Shown here piece after piece: positions 16,679-25,436 of a stretch of 46,220 nt of DNA. This DNA comes from Flavobacteriaceae bacterium. GTDB lineage: Bacteria > Bacteroidota > Bacteroidia > Flavobacteriales > Flavobacteriaceae. The notes beneath the pieces are model-generated. The model saw only the letters and a program-made list of their open reading frames with translations, was not told where the DNA came from and searched no databases. A program made the translations under genes and the position numbers. The first letter of the stretch is position 1, and each line of letters begins with the position of its first letter. The stretch lies in assembly GCA_021647405.1 (NCBI GenBank), contig JAKIUU010000019.1, forward strand, positions 1 through 46,220, read 5' to 3'.

Positions 16679-18022
16679 CTACCTAAAAAGCTTATAAATA
16701 TCATTGCCATTGGCAAACAATAAAAGTGCAATTAAAATTACAAATCCTACTATTTGGGCGTATTCTAAAAATTTATCGCTGGGTTTTTTACGTGTTATCA
16801 TTTCGAATAAGGTAAACATAACATGCCCCCCATCTAAAGCAGGAATAGGCAACAAATTCATAACCCCGAGAATGAGCGATAAAAAGGCTGTAATACTCCA
16901 AAAGGCTTGCCAATTCCATTCAGATGGGAATATACTGCCAATGGCAATAAAACCACCAACACCTTTGTAAGCGCCTGTACTTGGATTAAAAATAGCTTTT
17001 AGTTGCTTTACATAGTCCATCATTTTATCTTTAGATTTATGGAGCCCTGCAGGGAAGGATTGTGCTAAAGAATACTCTTTTGTTTTAAAATCATAGAGGT
17101 TAAGTTTTTCTAAATCAGCAAAACTAAACGGGTATAAACCCACGCCAATTTTGCCTTTATCGTTTATAATCAAATTAAGCGATTTGGTTTGTCCGTTTCG
17201 TTTAACAGATACGGTAATTTTCTGCCCTTTTAATTTCTGTAAAATGGGAGAAGCTTCATCAAAATAACTTATGGGTGTGCCATTAATGGCTATAATTTGA
17301 TCTTTAAGTTGTAATCCGCTGTCAAGATTTAATGAAGTTTTAGAAATAGATCCTATAACAAATGGATACCTCAATCCGATAAAATGCTTTTGATCGGCAT
17401 CAATAATTTGAGAAATAAAATTGTTAGGTATATCTAGAGTTGTTACAGTGCCTTGACGATCTATAGTAACAGTTTTACCAAATAAAATTTTTAATTGGAT
17501 GTCCGAAAAGTTTTTAATACGCTCAGCATCTACACGCAAAATTTTATCGCCGTCTTTAAGACCTAGTTTGTAGCCAATAGAATCGGTTATCATAACGCCA
17601 TCTTTTAGATTTTCATTAGGTAAAAATTTGTCGCCATAAGCATAAGCCATACCAATATAAATGGCTATAGCCAAAATAAAGTTTACCGTAACGCCTCCCA
17701 ACATAATAATTAAACGTTGCCACGCTGGTTTAGATCTAAACTCCCATGGTTGTGGTGGTTTTTTCATCTGCTCTTTGTCCATGCTTTCGTCTATCATTCC
17801 TGATATTTTTACATAGCCACCTAGCGGAAGCCAACCTATACCGTATTCGGTACCGCCTTTTTTAAAGCTAAAAAGTTTTTTACCCCAAGCGTCAAAAAAC
17901 AAGTAGAATTTTTCCACACGAATTTTAAATAATTTTGCAGGCAGATAATGCCCAAATTCGTGTAAAACAATTAACAAAGAAAGGCTTAGTATAAATTGAG
18001 ATATTTTTATAAATAATTCCAT
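16679..18022 (-). CDS. rseP: Site-2 metalloprotease RseP
   Basis: A polytopic inner-membrane zinc protease (M50 family) that cuts transmembrane segments, classically of anti-sigma factors, and clears leftover signal peptides. Seen in 447 residues: HEFGH in the first membrane helix (21-25), a second hydrophobic segment near LIIMLGGVTVNFILAIAIYIG, two PDZ-like domains (around 140-230 and 235-300; GLKDGDKILRVDAERI and LQLKDQIIAINGTPI), then the third-ligand region NLLPIPALDGGHVMFTLFE and a last membrane helix. ATG start at 18022 with a TACATTTG -7 box upstream. It is transcribed toward the thioredoxin gene with a 108-base gap, so it may be separate. Confidence 0.95.
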   Translation of the reverse strand: MELFIKISQFILSLSLLIVLHEFGHYLPAKLFKIRVEKFYLFFDAWGKKLFSFKKGGTEYGIGWLPLGGYVKISGMIDESMDKEQMKKPPQPWEFRSKPAWQRLIIMLGGVTVNFILAIAIYIGMAYAYGDKFLPNENLKDGVMITDSIGYKLGLKDGDKILRVDAERIKNFSDIQLKILFGKTVTIDRQGTVTTLDIPNNFISQIIDADQKHFIGLRYPFVIGSISKTSLNLDSGLQLKDQIIAINGTPISYFDEASPILQKLKGQKITVSVKRNGQTKSLNLIINDKGKIGVGLYPFSFADLEKLNLYDFKTKEYSLAQSFPAGLHKSKDKMMDYVKQLKAIFNPSTGAYKGVGGFIAIGSIFPSEWNWQAFWSITAFLSLILGVMNLLPIPALDGGHVMFTLFEMITRKKPSDKFLEYAQIVGFVILIALLLFANGNDIYKLFR

Positions 18023-18054
18023 GTGGTATTTTCTATATCTTTAAAGATGAAGTG

Positions 18055-18062
18055 CAAATGTA
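18055..18062 (-). promoter_or_regulatory. Predicted -7 box for rseP
   Basis: The minus strand reads TACATTTG, an exact TAnnTTTG match followed by C, 32 bases before the rseP start codon. No TTG -33 element at proper spacing. Confidence 0.45.
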
Positions 18063-18132
18063 CAGTTTTCTCAATAGATTTTGAGACCTTATAAAAGTCA
18101 ATAATTTGTTAAATATTAAGTTTTATTAAATA

Positions 18133-18165
18133 TTGAAGGCATAGAGACTTATAGTTGTAAATTTG
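18133..18165 (+). promoter_or_regulatory. Predicted -33/-7 promoter for the SCO gene
   Basis: TTG at 18133-18135, a 22-base spacer and TAAATTTG at 18158-18165 (exact -7). The TTG at the end of the -7 box is in frame with the SCO gene and would be an alternative start, but the box makes the ATG at 18184 the better choice. Confidence 0.5.
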
Positions 18166-18183
18166 TCGACCAAATCGTTTAAA

Positions 18184-18867
18184 ATGGAATTTCTTAAGTT
18201 TTTTAAAAAATCACTCCCAGTGTTGATTTTTATGTTTGTTTTTTCAGCTGTGTCTATCTTTGTGTTTTATAAAATACAAACACCAAAAGTAAAATTACCG
18301 ATAATTAACCCAATTGATGTCAATCCAAGATTGGTAGACCCATCTGTAAGGCTCGTTAGAAACAGGCATAAAATAAAGTCCTTTAATATGATTGATCAGA
18401 ATGGCGACAGTATTTCAGCCCTTACTTATAAGAATAAAATTTATGTGGCCGATTTCTTTTTTACCCGTTGCGAGTCTATTTGTCCAATTATGACCAATTA
18501 TATGACACAGGTTCAAGATGCTTATAAAACAGATGATGAGATTATGTTTTTGTCATTTTCGGTAACACCAAGTATAGACAGTATTTCTGTTCTAAAAGAG
18601 TATGCCTTAAAAAATGGCGTAATAGATACTAAATGGCATTTGGTAACAGGAAATAAAAAAGATATATATAAATTGGCAAGACAATCATTTTTGGCAGCTT
18701 TAGATAAAGGCGATGGCGGAAAACAAGATTTTATTCATACAGAACAATTTGTACTTGTTGACAAGCAACAACGAATCAGAGGTTTTTATGACGGTACAGA
18801 TAAAAAGCAGGTGAATCAACTTATTGAAGACATAAGAATTTTAAAAAAAGAGTACAAAAAACAGTGA
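18184..18867 (+). CDS. SCO family (SCO1/SenC/PrrC) copper-binding thioredoxin-fold protein
   Basis: A 227-residue membrane-anchored periplasmic protein. An N-terminal hydrophobic segment (SLPVLIFMFVFSAVSIFVFY) acts as anchor or signal, followed by a peroxiredoxin/thioredoxin-like fold. The CxxxC copper site is CESIC (Cys 96 and Cys 100) within ADFFFTRCESICPIM, and the third ligand is His 185 in DFIHTEQFVLVD. SCO proteins deliver copper to the CuA site of cytochrome c oxidase or act as thiol redox partners. No oxidase genes are next to it; feoAB follows 69 bases downstream with its own promoter box. ATG 18184 chosen over the upstream TTG. The family call is secure; which oxidase it serves is not visible. 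Confidence 0.94.
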   Translation: MEFLKFFKKSLPVLIFMFVFSAVSIFVFYKIQTPKVKLPIINPIDVNPRLVDPSVRLVRNRHKIKSFNMIDQNGDSISALTYKNKIYVADFFFTRCESICPIMTNYMTQVQDAYKTDDEIMFLSFSVTPSIDSISVLKEYALKNGVIDTKWHLVTGNKKDIYKLARQSFLAALDKGDGGKQDFIHTEQFVLVDKQQRIRGFYDGTDKKQVNQLIEDIRILKKEYKKQ

Positions 18868-18900
18868 TATAAATCATGGTTTAAAGCATTTTAAAATGAG

Positions 18901-18908
18901 TATATTTG
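18901..18908 (+). promoter_or_regulatory. Predicted -7 box for feoAB
   Basis: TATATTTG followed by C, an exact TAnnTTTG match, 28 bases before the TTG start of feoA. No -33 TTG at correct spacing and no obvious Fur-box palindrome was identified by eye. Confidence 0.45.
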
Positions 18909-18936
18909 CCCTTATTTATAATCAATCTTAATAAAG

Positions 18937-19164
18937 TTGAAAACAACGGTAGCCAAATTAAAAGTAGGAGAGCGTGGGCGTATTGAACAAATAGCCATCG
19001 AGAGTATTCCTCTAAACTTACTCGAAATGGGTTGCTTGCCAGGTAAAGAGATAGAACTCATACAAGTTGCTCCGTTTAATGACCCACTTTATATTAGAGT
19101 TAACGGAAGTCATTTGGCCATACGAAGAGATGTGGCTGCCAAAATTCAAATTACTAAGTTATAA
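18937..19164 (+). CDS. feoA: FeoA family ferrous iron transport protein
   Basis: A 75-residue SH3-like cytosolic protein that partners FeoB in Fe(II) uptake. The family pattern is plain: TTVAKLKVGERGRI, LLEMGCLPGKEIELIQ and NGSHLAIRRDVAAKIQ. The start codon is a TTG at 18937, because the frame has no ATG before residue 31 and the TTG places the usual N-terminus correctly, 28 bases after a -7 box. feoB follows 9 bases after the stop, so the two are one transcript. Non-ATG initiation may keep FeoA level low, but that is inference. Confidence 0.93.
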   Translation: MKTTVAKLKVGERGRIEQIAIESIPLNLLEMGCLPGKEIELIQVAPFNDPLYIRVNGSHLAIRRDVAAKIQITKL

Positions 19165-19173
19165 CCAATTGGG

Positions 19174-21282
19174 ATGAGTAATGCAAAGATTATTAAAATT
19201 GCCTTAGTCGGAAATCCTAATACAGGCAAAACGTCTTTGTTTAATCAATTAACGGGGTTAAAGCAAAATGTTGGCAATTATCCAGGTATTACTGTAGATA
19301 GAAAAGAAGGTTTTTTTAAACTCAATGCAACAACTTCTGCTTCTATAATCGATTTGCCAGGAACGTATAGTATCAATCCCACTACTTTAGACGAAAATAT
19401 TGTTCTCGAAACATTATTCCACCCAGCAAAGAATGAGGCTCCAGATGTGGTTGTTATGGTTGCTGATGTAGAGAATTTAAAACGAAATTTATTACTTTTC
19501 TCACAGTTAAAAGATTTAGAAATACCCATCATTTTAGCCATAAACATGGCCGATCAGATGAAAAGAAAAGGGATTTCTATAGATATAGAAGCCCTTAAAA
19601 CAGATTTAGATACCGAAGTTTTACTAATAAGCGCCCGAAAAAATCAAGGCATAGACACTCTTAAAAAACACATATTAAATTATAAAAAAATAAGTACCCA
19701 AGCCCTAGATGGCTTGTCAATAAAAATTGACAAAGAATTTTTTGGCGCTCTTAAAGAAACATTTCCTAACAAATCTTTATACCAAGCTTGGCTCACAATT
19801 ACACAGTTCCACAATTTAAAAAATTTAAGCATTATAGAAAAAGAGGCTGCACAGGAATTTTTAAATTGCCACAACAAAGTCAAACACCTGCAGCATAAAG
19901 AGACTATCTTAAGATATCAAAAAATTAATAATATTTTAAAAAAAGATTATAAAGTAGACCGTTTAAAAGGCAGCGATTTACGTGCCAAACTAGACAAAGT
20001 ACTTATGCACCGTGTTTTTGGGTATGTCATCTTTTTTTTAGTCCTTTTTCTCATTTTCGAATCTATTTTTGATTGGGCTATTGGGCCAATGAATTTTATT
20101 GACAACTTATTTTTACAACTCAGTAATTGGACTGAAATGCAATTGCCTCCGGGTGTTTTAACCAATTTAATAGTTCATGGTATCATTCCAGGTTTAGGTG
20201 GTATTGCCATTTTTATACCTCAGATAGCCATATTATTTTTATTTATTGCCGTTTTAGAAGAAACAGGCTATATGAGTCGTGTTGTGTTTTTGATGGATAA
20301 AATTATGCGCTTGTTTGGTTTGAACGGTAAAAGTGTGGTTCCGTTAATGTCTGGTACTGCTTGTGCCATTCCAGCTATTATGGCCGCCCGAAATATAAGC
20401 AGTTGGAAAGAACGGCTTATAACCATTTTGGTAACGCCTTTTATTACCTGTTCAGCCAGATTGCCTATTTATGCAATTATTATCTCACTTATTATCCCGA
20501 ATGAACGTCTGTTTGGTATTTTGAGTTTACAGGCTACAGTATTGATGTTGTTATATTTAATAGGATTTTTAACGGCAATTATTTCTGCTTTTATATTAGA
20601 TAAAACTTTAAAAATTAAAAAAAGAGCTTTCTTTATTGTCGAGATGCCCAATTACAAATTGCCATCACCTAAAAATGTAGCTTACACTGTAATCGAAAAA
20701 ACAAAAGCCTTTATTTTTGGCGCTGGAAAAATAATTTTAGCATTGTCAATTGTGTTGTGGTTTCTAGCTTCAAATGGGCCTTCAAAATTTAAAGATGCCG
20801 AACAAATTGTAACACAAGACAACCCTGAATTAAATACAACAAGTCCAGATTTTAATCAAAAAGTAGGTTCGTATAAATTAGAGCATTCATATATTGGTTA
20901 TATGGGAAAAGCCATCGAACCTATTATAAAACCTTTGGGTTACGATTGGAAAATAGGCATTGCCCTTATAAGTTCATTTGCTGCAAGAGAAGTATTTGTA
21001 GGAACCTTAGCGACCATATACAGCGTAGAAAATGAAGGCGATACAGAGACCATAAGAGAGCGTATGAAAAAGGAAATAAACCAAGATACAGGAAAACCAT
21101 TATTCGATTTCCCAACTGGTATGTCATTGCTTTTGTACTATGTTTTTGCCATGCAATGTATGAGTACTTTGGCTGTTGTAAAACGCGAAACCAATTCTTG
21201 GAAGTGGCCCATTCTTCAACTCTTTTTTATGACAGGTATTGCCTATCTCGTTTCATTTACCATCTATACCTTTTTATCGTAA
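19174..21282 (+). CDS. feoB: Ferrous iron transport protein B FeoB
   Basis: An inner-membrane Fe(II) transporter with a cytoplasmic GTPase domain. Seen in 702 residues: G1 loop GNPNTGKTSLFN (13-24), G2-region NVGNYPGITVDRKEG, G3 DLPGTYSI, G4 NMAD (about 124-127), a helical linker, then a polytopic membrane part with the two Gate regions (PQIAILFLFIAVLEETGYMS and the later AREVFVGTLATIYSVE) and the conserved PLMSGTACAIPAIMAAR segment. It ends without the short cytoplasmic FeoC-like tail seen in some species. It is slightly shorter than E. coli FeoB (about 770) but normal for Bacteroidota. The call is secure. Confidence 0.97.
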   Translation: MSNAKIIKIALVGNPNTGKTSLFNQLTGLKQNVGNYPGITVDRKEGFFKLNATTSASIIDLPGTYSINPTTLDENIVLETLFHPAKNEAPDVVVMVADVENLKRNLLLFSQLKDLEIPIILAINMADQMKRKGISIDIEALKTDLDTEVLLISARKNQGIDTLKKHILNYKKISTQALDGLSIKIDKEFFGALKETFPNKSLYQAWLTITQFHNLKNLSIIEKEAAQEFLNCHNKVKHLQHKETILRYQKINNILKKDYKVDRLKGSDLRAKLDKVLMHRVFGYVIFFLVLFLIFESIFDWAIGPMNFIDNLFLQLSNWTEMQLPPGVLTNLIVHGIIPGLGGIAIFIPQIAILFLFIAVLEETGYMSRVVFLMDKIMRLFGLNGKSVVPLMSGTACAIPAIMAARNISSWKERLITILVTPFITCSARLPIYAIIISLIIPNERLFGILSLQATVLMLLYLIGFLTAIISAFILDKTLKIKKRAFFIVEMPNYKLPSPKNVAYTVIEKTKAFIFGAGKIILALSIVLWFLASNGPSKFKDAEQIVTQDNPELNTTSPDFNQKVGSYKLEHSYIGYMGKAIEPIIKPLGYDWKIGIALISSFAAREVFVGTLATIYSVENEGDTETIRERMKKEINQDTGKPLFDFPTGMSLLLYYVFAMQCMSTLAVVKRETNSWKWPILQLFFMTGIAYLVSFTIYTFLS

Positions 21283-21407
21283 AGACAAAAAAATACCTAA
21301 ATGCTTTAAGAGGAGTTTAAAACAAGACCTTTTCATAAAACTATTGGTAGCATCAATTAATAAAATGTTCTTATATTTACCGCTTAAACCCACTTAATTT
21401 TTAAGGC

Positions 21408-22067
21408 ATGAATTACGGCAAAGAATTTAAAAAATACGCAATAAAACAACAAGGCATAAATAGTTTACATTACGATAATTTAGTAAGTAGTGTTACCCCA
21501 TATATTATAGAAGAGCGTCAGTTAAACGTTGCACAAATGGATGTGTTTTCGCGTTTAATGATGGATAGAATTATATTTTTAGGAACCGCTATTGACGACC
21601 ATGTAGCCAATATTATACAAGCACAATTGTTATTTTTAGAAAGTGTTGACGCTTCTAAAGATATTTCTATTTACATAAATTCACCTGGTGGGGGCGTATA
21701 TGCTGGATTAGGTATGTACGATACCATGCAGTTTATAAAACCCAATGTGGCCACTATTTGTACAGGTATGGCTGCTTCAATGGCCGCTGTTTTGATGTGT
21801 GCCGGACAAAAAGGAAAACGCTCTGCTTTACCACATTCTAGAATTATGATTCACCAACCTTTAGGGGGTACCCAAGGCCAAGCCAGCGATATTGAAATTA
21901 CAACACGCGAAATTTTAAAATTAAAAGGCGAACTGTATCAAATTATAGCCAAACATTCTGGGCAAACAATTAAAAAAGTAGAAAAAGACAGCGACCGCGA
22001 TTATTGGATGAAAGCCGATGAAGCCAAAACTTATGGTATGATTGACGAAATATTAAAAAGAGCTTAA
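21408..22067 (+). CDS. clpP: ATP-dependent Clp protease proteolytic subunit ClpP
   Basis: A serine peptidase that forms the 14-subunit barrel fed by ClpX. The 219 residues contain the catalytic Ser in GMAASMAAV (Ser 124), His in SRIMIHQPLGG (His 149) and an Asp in the later SDRDYWM segment, plus SPGGGVYAGLGMYDTM. The N-terminal 30 residues before VTPYIIEE are a propeptide-like extension often present in flavobacterial ClpP. clpX starts 10 bases after the stop. A poor promoter candidate (TTG 21344, TATATTTA 21372, spacer 25) lies upstream. In relatives I remember tig (trigger factor) before clpP; here feoB precedes it. Confidence 0.97.
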   Translation: MNYGKEFKKYAIKQQGINSLHYDNLVSSVTPYIIEERQLNVAQMDVFSRLMMDRIIFLGTAIDDHVANIIQAQLLFLESVDASKDISIYINSPGGGVYAGLGMYDTMQFIKPNVATICTGMAASMAAVLMCAGQKGKRSALPHSRIMIHQPLGGTQGQASDIEITTREILKLKGELYQIIAKHSGQTIKKVEKDSDRDYWMKADEAKTYGMIDEILKRA

Positions 22068-22077
22068 TTAAAAAAAG

Positions 22078-23310
22078 ATGGCAAAAGAAGAATTAACCTG
22101 TTCGTTTTGTGGTAGAAAAAAAGCAGAAACCAATTTATTGATAGCGGGTTTAGATGCGCATATATGCGATAGGTGTATAGAACAAGCTCATGGCATTGTA
22201 TTGGAAGAAACAAATGAGTCTGATACCAAAAGCTTAGCTGCCGAACTGATATTAAAGAAACCCAGAGAAATAAAAGAATTCTTAGACCAGTATATTATTG
22301 GGCAAATTCAATCTAAAAAAGTCATGTCGGTTGCGGTCTATAACCACTACAAACGACTGCTTCAAAAAACAACCGAAAATGATGTTGAAATAGAGAAGAG
22401 CAATATTATTTTAGTCGGCGAAACGGGTACAGGAAAAACACTTATCGCCAGAACCATTGCACGGATGCTAAATGTGCCATTTGCCATTGTAGATGCTACC
22501 GTTTTAACCGAAGCGGGTTATGTAGGCGAAGATGTTGAAACCATTTTAACACGTCTTTTACAAGCCGCCGATTACAACAAAGAAAAAGCCGAAAAAGGCA
22601 TTGTTTTTATTGACGAAATTGATAAAATTGCCCGTAAAAGTGACAACCCTTCTATTACAAGAGATGTTTCTGGCGAAGGCGTACAACAAGCCCTGTTAAA
22701 ATTACTCGAAGGAAGTGTTGTTAATGTGCCACCAAAAGGCGGCCGCAAACATCCCGATCAAAAATTTATAGAAATAGACACCCAAAACATCTTATTTATT
22801 GCAGGAGGTGCCTTTGATGGCGTAGATAAAATTATCAGCAAACGCCTAAACATGCAGGCTGTTGGTTACAGTGCCTCTATTAGCGATCATAAAATTGAAA
22901 AAGACAATTTATTACAATATATCATTCCTAAAGATTTAAAAGATTTTGGATTGATTCCTGAAATTATTGGCCGTTTGCCAGTATTGTCTTACATGAATCC
23001 GCTTGATGAAGTTACCCTCAGATCTATTTTAACCGATCCTAAAAATGCCATTACAAAACAATACGAAAAACTTTTTGAAATGGATGGTATTACATTAAAA
23101 TTTGAAGAAAGCGCTTTAAAATATATCGTAAATGAAGCGGTTGAATACAGATTGGGCGCACGCGGATTACGCTCTTTATGTGAAGCTATTTTAACCGATG
23201 CCATGTTTGAGATGCCAGGAACCAAAACAAAAACTTTGAGCATTAATAAAAAATATGCTGTAAATAAATTAACCAAATCAACACTTAAAAAACTAAAAGC
23301 TGTTTCTTAA
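22078..23310 (+). CDS. clpX: ATP-dependent Clp protease ATP-binding subunit ClpX
   Basis: AAA+ unfoldase that recognises substrates and threads them into ClpP. In 410 residues: the N-terminal zinc-binding domain with four cysteines (CSFCGRKKAE ... HICDRCIEQ, about 8-37), Walker A GETGTGKT (about 119-126), Walker B FIDEIDKI, the pore-loop/sensor region SGEGVQQALLKLLEG, and the sensor 2 motif GARGLRSL. Just downstream of clpP with a 10-base gap, so co-transcribed. Its stop codon lies inside a small hairpin that may act as a weak terminator. Confidence 0.98.
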   Translation: MAKEELTCSFCGRKKAETNLLIAGLDAHICDRCIEQAHGIVLEETNESDTKSLAAELILKKPREIKEFLDQYIIGQIQSKKVMSVAVYNHYKRLLQKTTENDVEIEKSNIILVGETGTGKTLIARTIARMLNVPFAIVDATVLTEAGYVGEDVETILTRLLQAADYNKEKAEKGIVFIDEIDKIARKSDNPSITRDVSGEGVQQALLKLLEGSVVNVPPKGGRKHPDQKFIEIDTQNILFIAGGAFDGVDKIISKRLNMQAVGYSASISDHKIEKDNLLQYIIPKDLKDFGLIPEIIGRLPVLSYMNPLDEVTLRSILTDPKNAITKQYEKLFEMDGITLKFEESALKYIVNEAVEYRLGARGLRSLCEAILTDAMFEMPGTKTKTLSINKKYAVNKLTKSTLKKLKAVS

Positions 23311-23324
23311 ACAGAAGTTTTTTT
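23287..23324 (+). terminator. Possible terminator overlapping the clpX stop codon
   Basis: CTGTTT (23300-23305) pairs with AAACAG (23309-23314) around a CTT loop, flanked by AAAAAACT and a seven-T run (23318-23324). The TAA stop is in the loop and stem. The stem is short and AT-rich, so function is uncertain. Confidence 0.35.
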
Positions 23325-23369
23325 AGCTTTATAAATTGTTGGCAATTTATTATCTGTTTGTAAATATAA

Positions 23370-25319
23370 ATGATTAACAGAACCACCATAGATACTATTT
23401 TTCAAACAGCCCAAGTAGATGAGGTTATAGGTGAATTTGTACATTTAAAAAAAGCAGGGAGTAATTTTAAAGGCCTCAGTCCTTTTTCTGATGAGAAAAC
23501 ACCCTCGTTTATGGTGTCGCCAGCCAAGCAAATTTGGAAAGATTTTAGTTCGGGAAAAGGCGGTAACGTTGTTACATTTTTAATGGAGCACGAGCATTAT
23601 ACCTACCCAGAGGCACTTCGTTATTTGGCCAAAAAGTACAATATAGAAATTGAAGAAACCGAACAAACAGACGAACAAAAAGAAGAAGCCGATGCACGCG
23701 AAAGTATGTTTTTGGTCACACAATTTGCCAGCAACTATTTTCACGATAATCTTACCAAATCAACACAAGGCAAAGCCATTGGATTGAGCTATTTTGTAGA
23801 ACGGGGATTTACAGAAGAGTCTATAGAAAAGTTCAGATTGGGTTATGCCATTAATGAAAGTAGCGCCTTCACAAAAGCAGCTCTTGACAAAGGTTTTAAA
23901 TTAGACTTTTTAGAAAAAACGGGGCTTACAATTGTAAGAGATAACCGCTCTTTCGACCGTTTTAAAGGCCGTGTTATTTTCCCTATTTTAAGTATGAGCG
24001 GCCGCGTTTTGGGCTTTGGTGGCCGCATTTTAACATCCGACAAAAATGTAGCCAAATACCTTAATTCACCCGAAAGCGAAATTTATCATAAGAGTAAAGT
24101 TCTGTACGGTATTTACAATGCAAAACAAGCCATTTCTAAAGCCGATAATTGTTATTTGGTTGAAGGTTATACCGATGTTATCTCGTTGTATCAGAACGGA
24201 ATAGAGAATGTGGTATCTTCATCTGGAACAGCTTTAACCCCCGATCAAATTAGGCTTATTAGCCGCTTAACAAAAAGTATAACAGTGCTTTATGATGGCG
24301 ATGCAGCAGGTATAAAAGCATCGTTTAGAGGAATTGATTTAATATTAGCCGAAGGCTTAAATGTAAAAGTCCTCACTTTTCCTGATGGCGATGATCCCGA
24401 TAGTTTTGCACGTAAAAATTCAAACGAAGAATTAAAGTATTTTTTAGACACCCAAGCCAAAGATTTTATTTCTTTTAAAGTGTCACTTTTGCTAGAAGAA
24501 GCGCAAAACGATCCCATTAAAAAAGCAAATCTTATCCGAGACATCGTAGCCAGTATTTCTAAGATTCCCGATATGATTCAGCGGGAAGTTTATGTGCAAG
24601 AATGTGCCAGAATTATGACTATTTCTGAAAGTGTTTTGTTTAATGAGTTGGCACAAATCAGTAAGAAAAAAGGCACAGAAAGTTTAAGACGTTTAAAACA
24701 AGATCAAAACAATGCTTTTAAAGTTGTTAAACAAGAAGCCGCTGCTAAAATAGATACACTTTATAATTTAGAACGCGAAATCATTAAAATTTTAGTGCTT
24801 TACGGCAATGAAAAGACAGAGTTTGTAGATTATATAAATGTTACCAATACCGACGATACCCAAGTTATAGAAAAACAAATTATAAGCAATACAGTTGCTC
24901 AAGAAATATATTTGCAATTACAAGAAGACGAGATTGAGTTTACAAATCCGTTATTTAAAAGTATTTACTACGAAATAATAAATCAATTAAATCAAGACGA
25001 AAGCATTTCTTTAGAGGCTTTTATCACACATGAATCGGCTAAAGTTTCCCAAACTATTACCGATGTTTTAATGGATGATGAAGAGTATATTTTAAGTGAT
25101 TGGAACCGTAAAAATATTTTCCCAAAAAGCAAAAAAGATTCTCTGTCTAAATTGGTAACCGATGCCATTTTAAATTTGCGCCGTATTTTAATTGAACATA
25201 AAATTGCCGACCTCCAAAAAGAGGTTCAAGAGGAACCTCAAATACAAATTTTAGAAAATGTTGTTAATTACACCCGCTTAAAACAATTGCTTTACGACAA
25301 GTTGAATAGGGTGGTTTAA
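23370..25319 (+). CDS. dnaG: DNA primase DnaG with degenerate N-terminal zinc-binding domain
   Basis: Makes the RNA primers for chromosomal replication. In 649 residues: an N-terminal CHC2-type domain (1-100), the RNA polymerase core with the basic motif FKGRVIFPI, the TOPRIM catalytic parts EGYTDVISLY and LYDGDAAG, and a C-terminal helicase-binding-like region. The odd feature is the zinc site: where E. coli DnaG has Cys40, His43, Cys61 and Cys64, this protein has Ser37, Ser40, Asp58 and Ser61 (GLSPFSDEKTPSF and WKDFSSGKGGN), while the surrounding fold residues are kept. So it probably does not bind zinc there. I recall flavobacterial relatives with similar changes, but that needs an alignment. 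It is not a pseudogene: the frame is intact and the core motifs are present. Confidence 0.95.
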   Translation: MINRTTIDTIFQTAQVDEVIGEFVHLKKAGSNFKGLSPFSDEKTPSFMVSPAKQIWKDFSSGKGGNVVTFLMEHEHYTYPEALRYLAKKYNIEIEETEQTDEQKEEADARESMFLVTQFASNYFHDNLTKSTQGKAIGLSYFVERGFTEESIEKFRLGYAINESSAFTKAALDKGFKLDFLEKTGLTIVRDNRSFDRFKGRVIFPILSMSGRVLGFGGRILTSDKNVAKYLNSPESEIYHKSKVLYGIYNAKQAISKADNCYLVEGYTDVISLYQNGIENVVSSSGTALTPDQIRLISRLTKSITVLYDGDAAGIKASFRGIDLILAEGLNVKVLTFPDGDDPDSFARKNSNEELKYFLDTQAKDFISFKVSLLLEEAQNDPIKKANLIRDIVASISKIPDMIQREVYVQECARIMTISESVLFNELAQISKKKGTESLRRLKQDQNNAFKVVKQEAAAKIDTLYNLEREIIKILVLYGNEKTEFVDYINVTNTDDTQVIEKQIISNTVAQEIYLQLQEDEIEFTNPLFKSIYYEIINQLNQDESISLEAFITHESAKVSQTITDVLMDDEEYILSDWNRKNIFPKSKKDSLSKLVTDAILNLRRILIEHKIADLQKEVQEEPQIQILENVVNYTRLKQLLYDKLNRVV

Positions 25320-25327
25320 AAAGAGTG

Positions 25328-25348
25328 CTCAGTAATCAGTGTTCAGTT
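25328..25348 (+). repeat. Three degenerate heptad copies around TCAGT
   Basis: The bases CTCAGTA, ATCAGTG and TTCAGTT follow one another without a gap (consensus nTCAGTn). It lies in the 117-base dnaG-nadE spacer, which otherwise shows only AT-rich sequence and a short GC segment (CTCCGTTAGCGTAGCGCC). No function is evident. Confidence 0.5.
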
Positions 25349-25436
25349 TTATATTTATTTTCGACGAGTGTTTTTATTAGATTAGTTATAAATCTCTCCG
25401 TTAGCGTAGCGCCCCTTATTTGTTCGTGCTATTTAA

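Noticed and set aside
18163..18183. TTG start 7 codons upstream of the SCO gene ATG
   Set aside because: It lies in the TAAATTTG -7 box of a well-spaced promoter; ATG 18184 fits the anchor sequence better.
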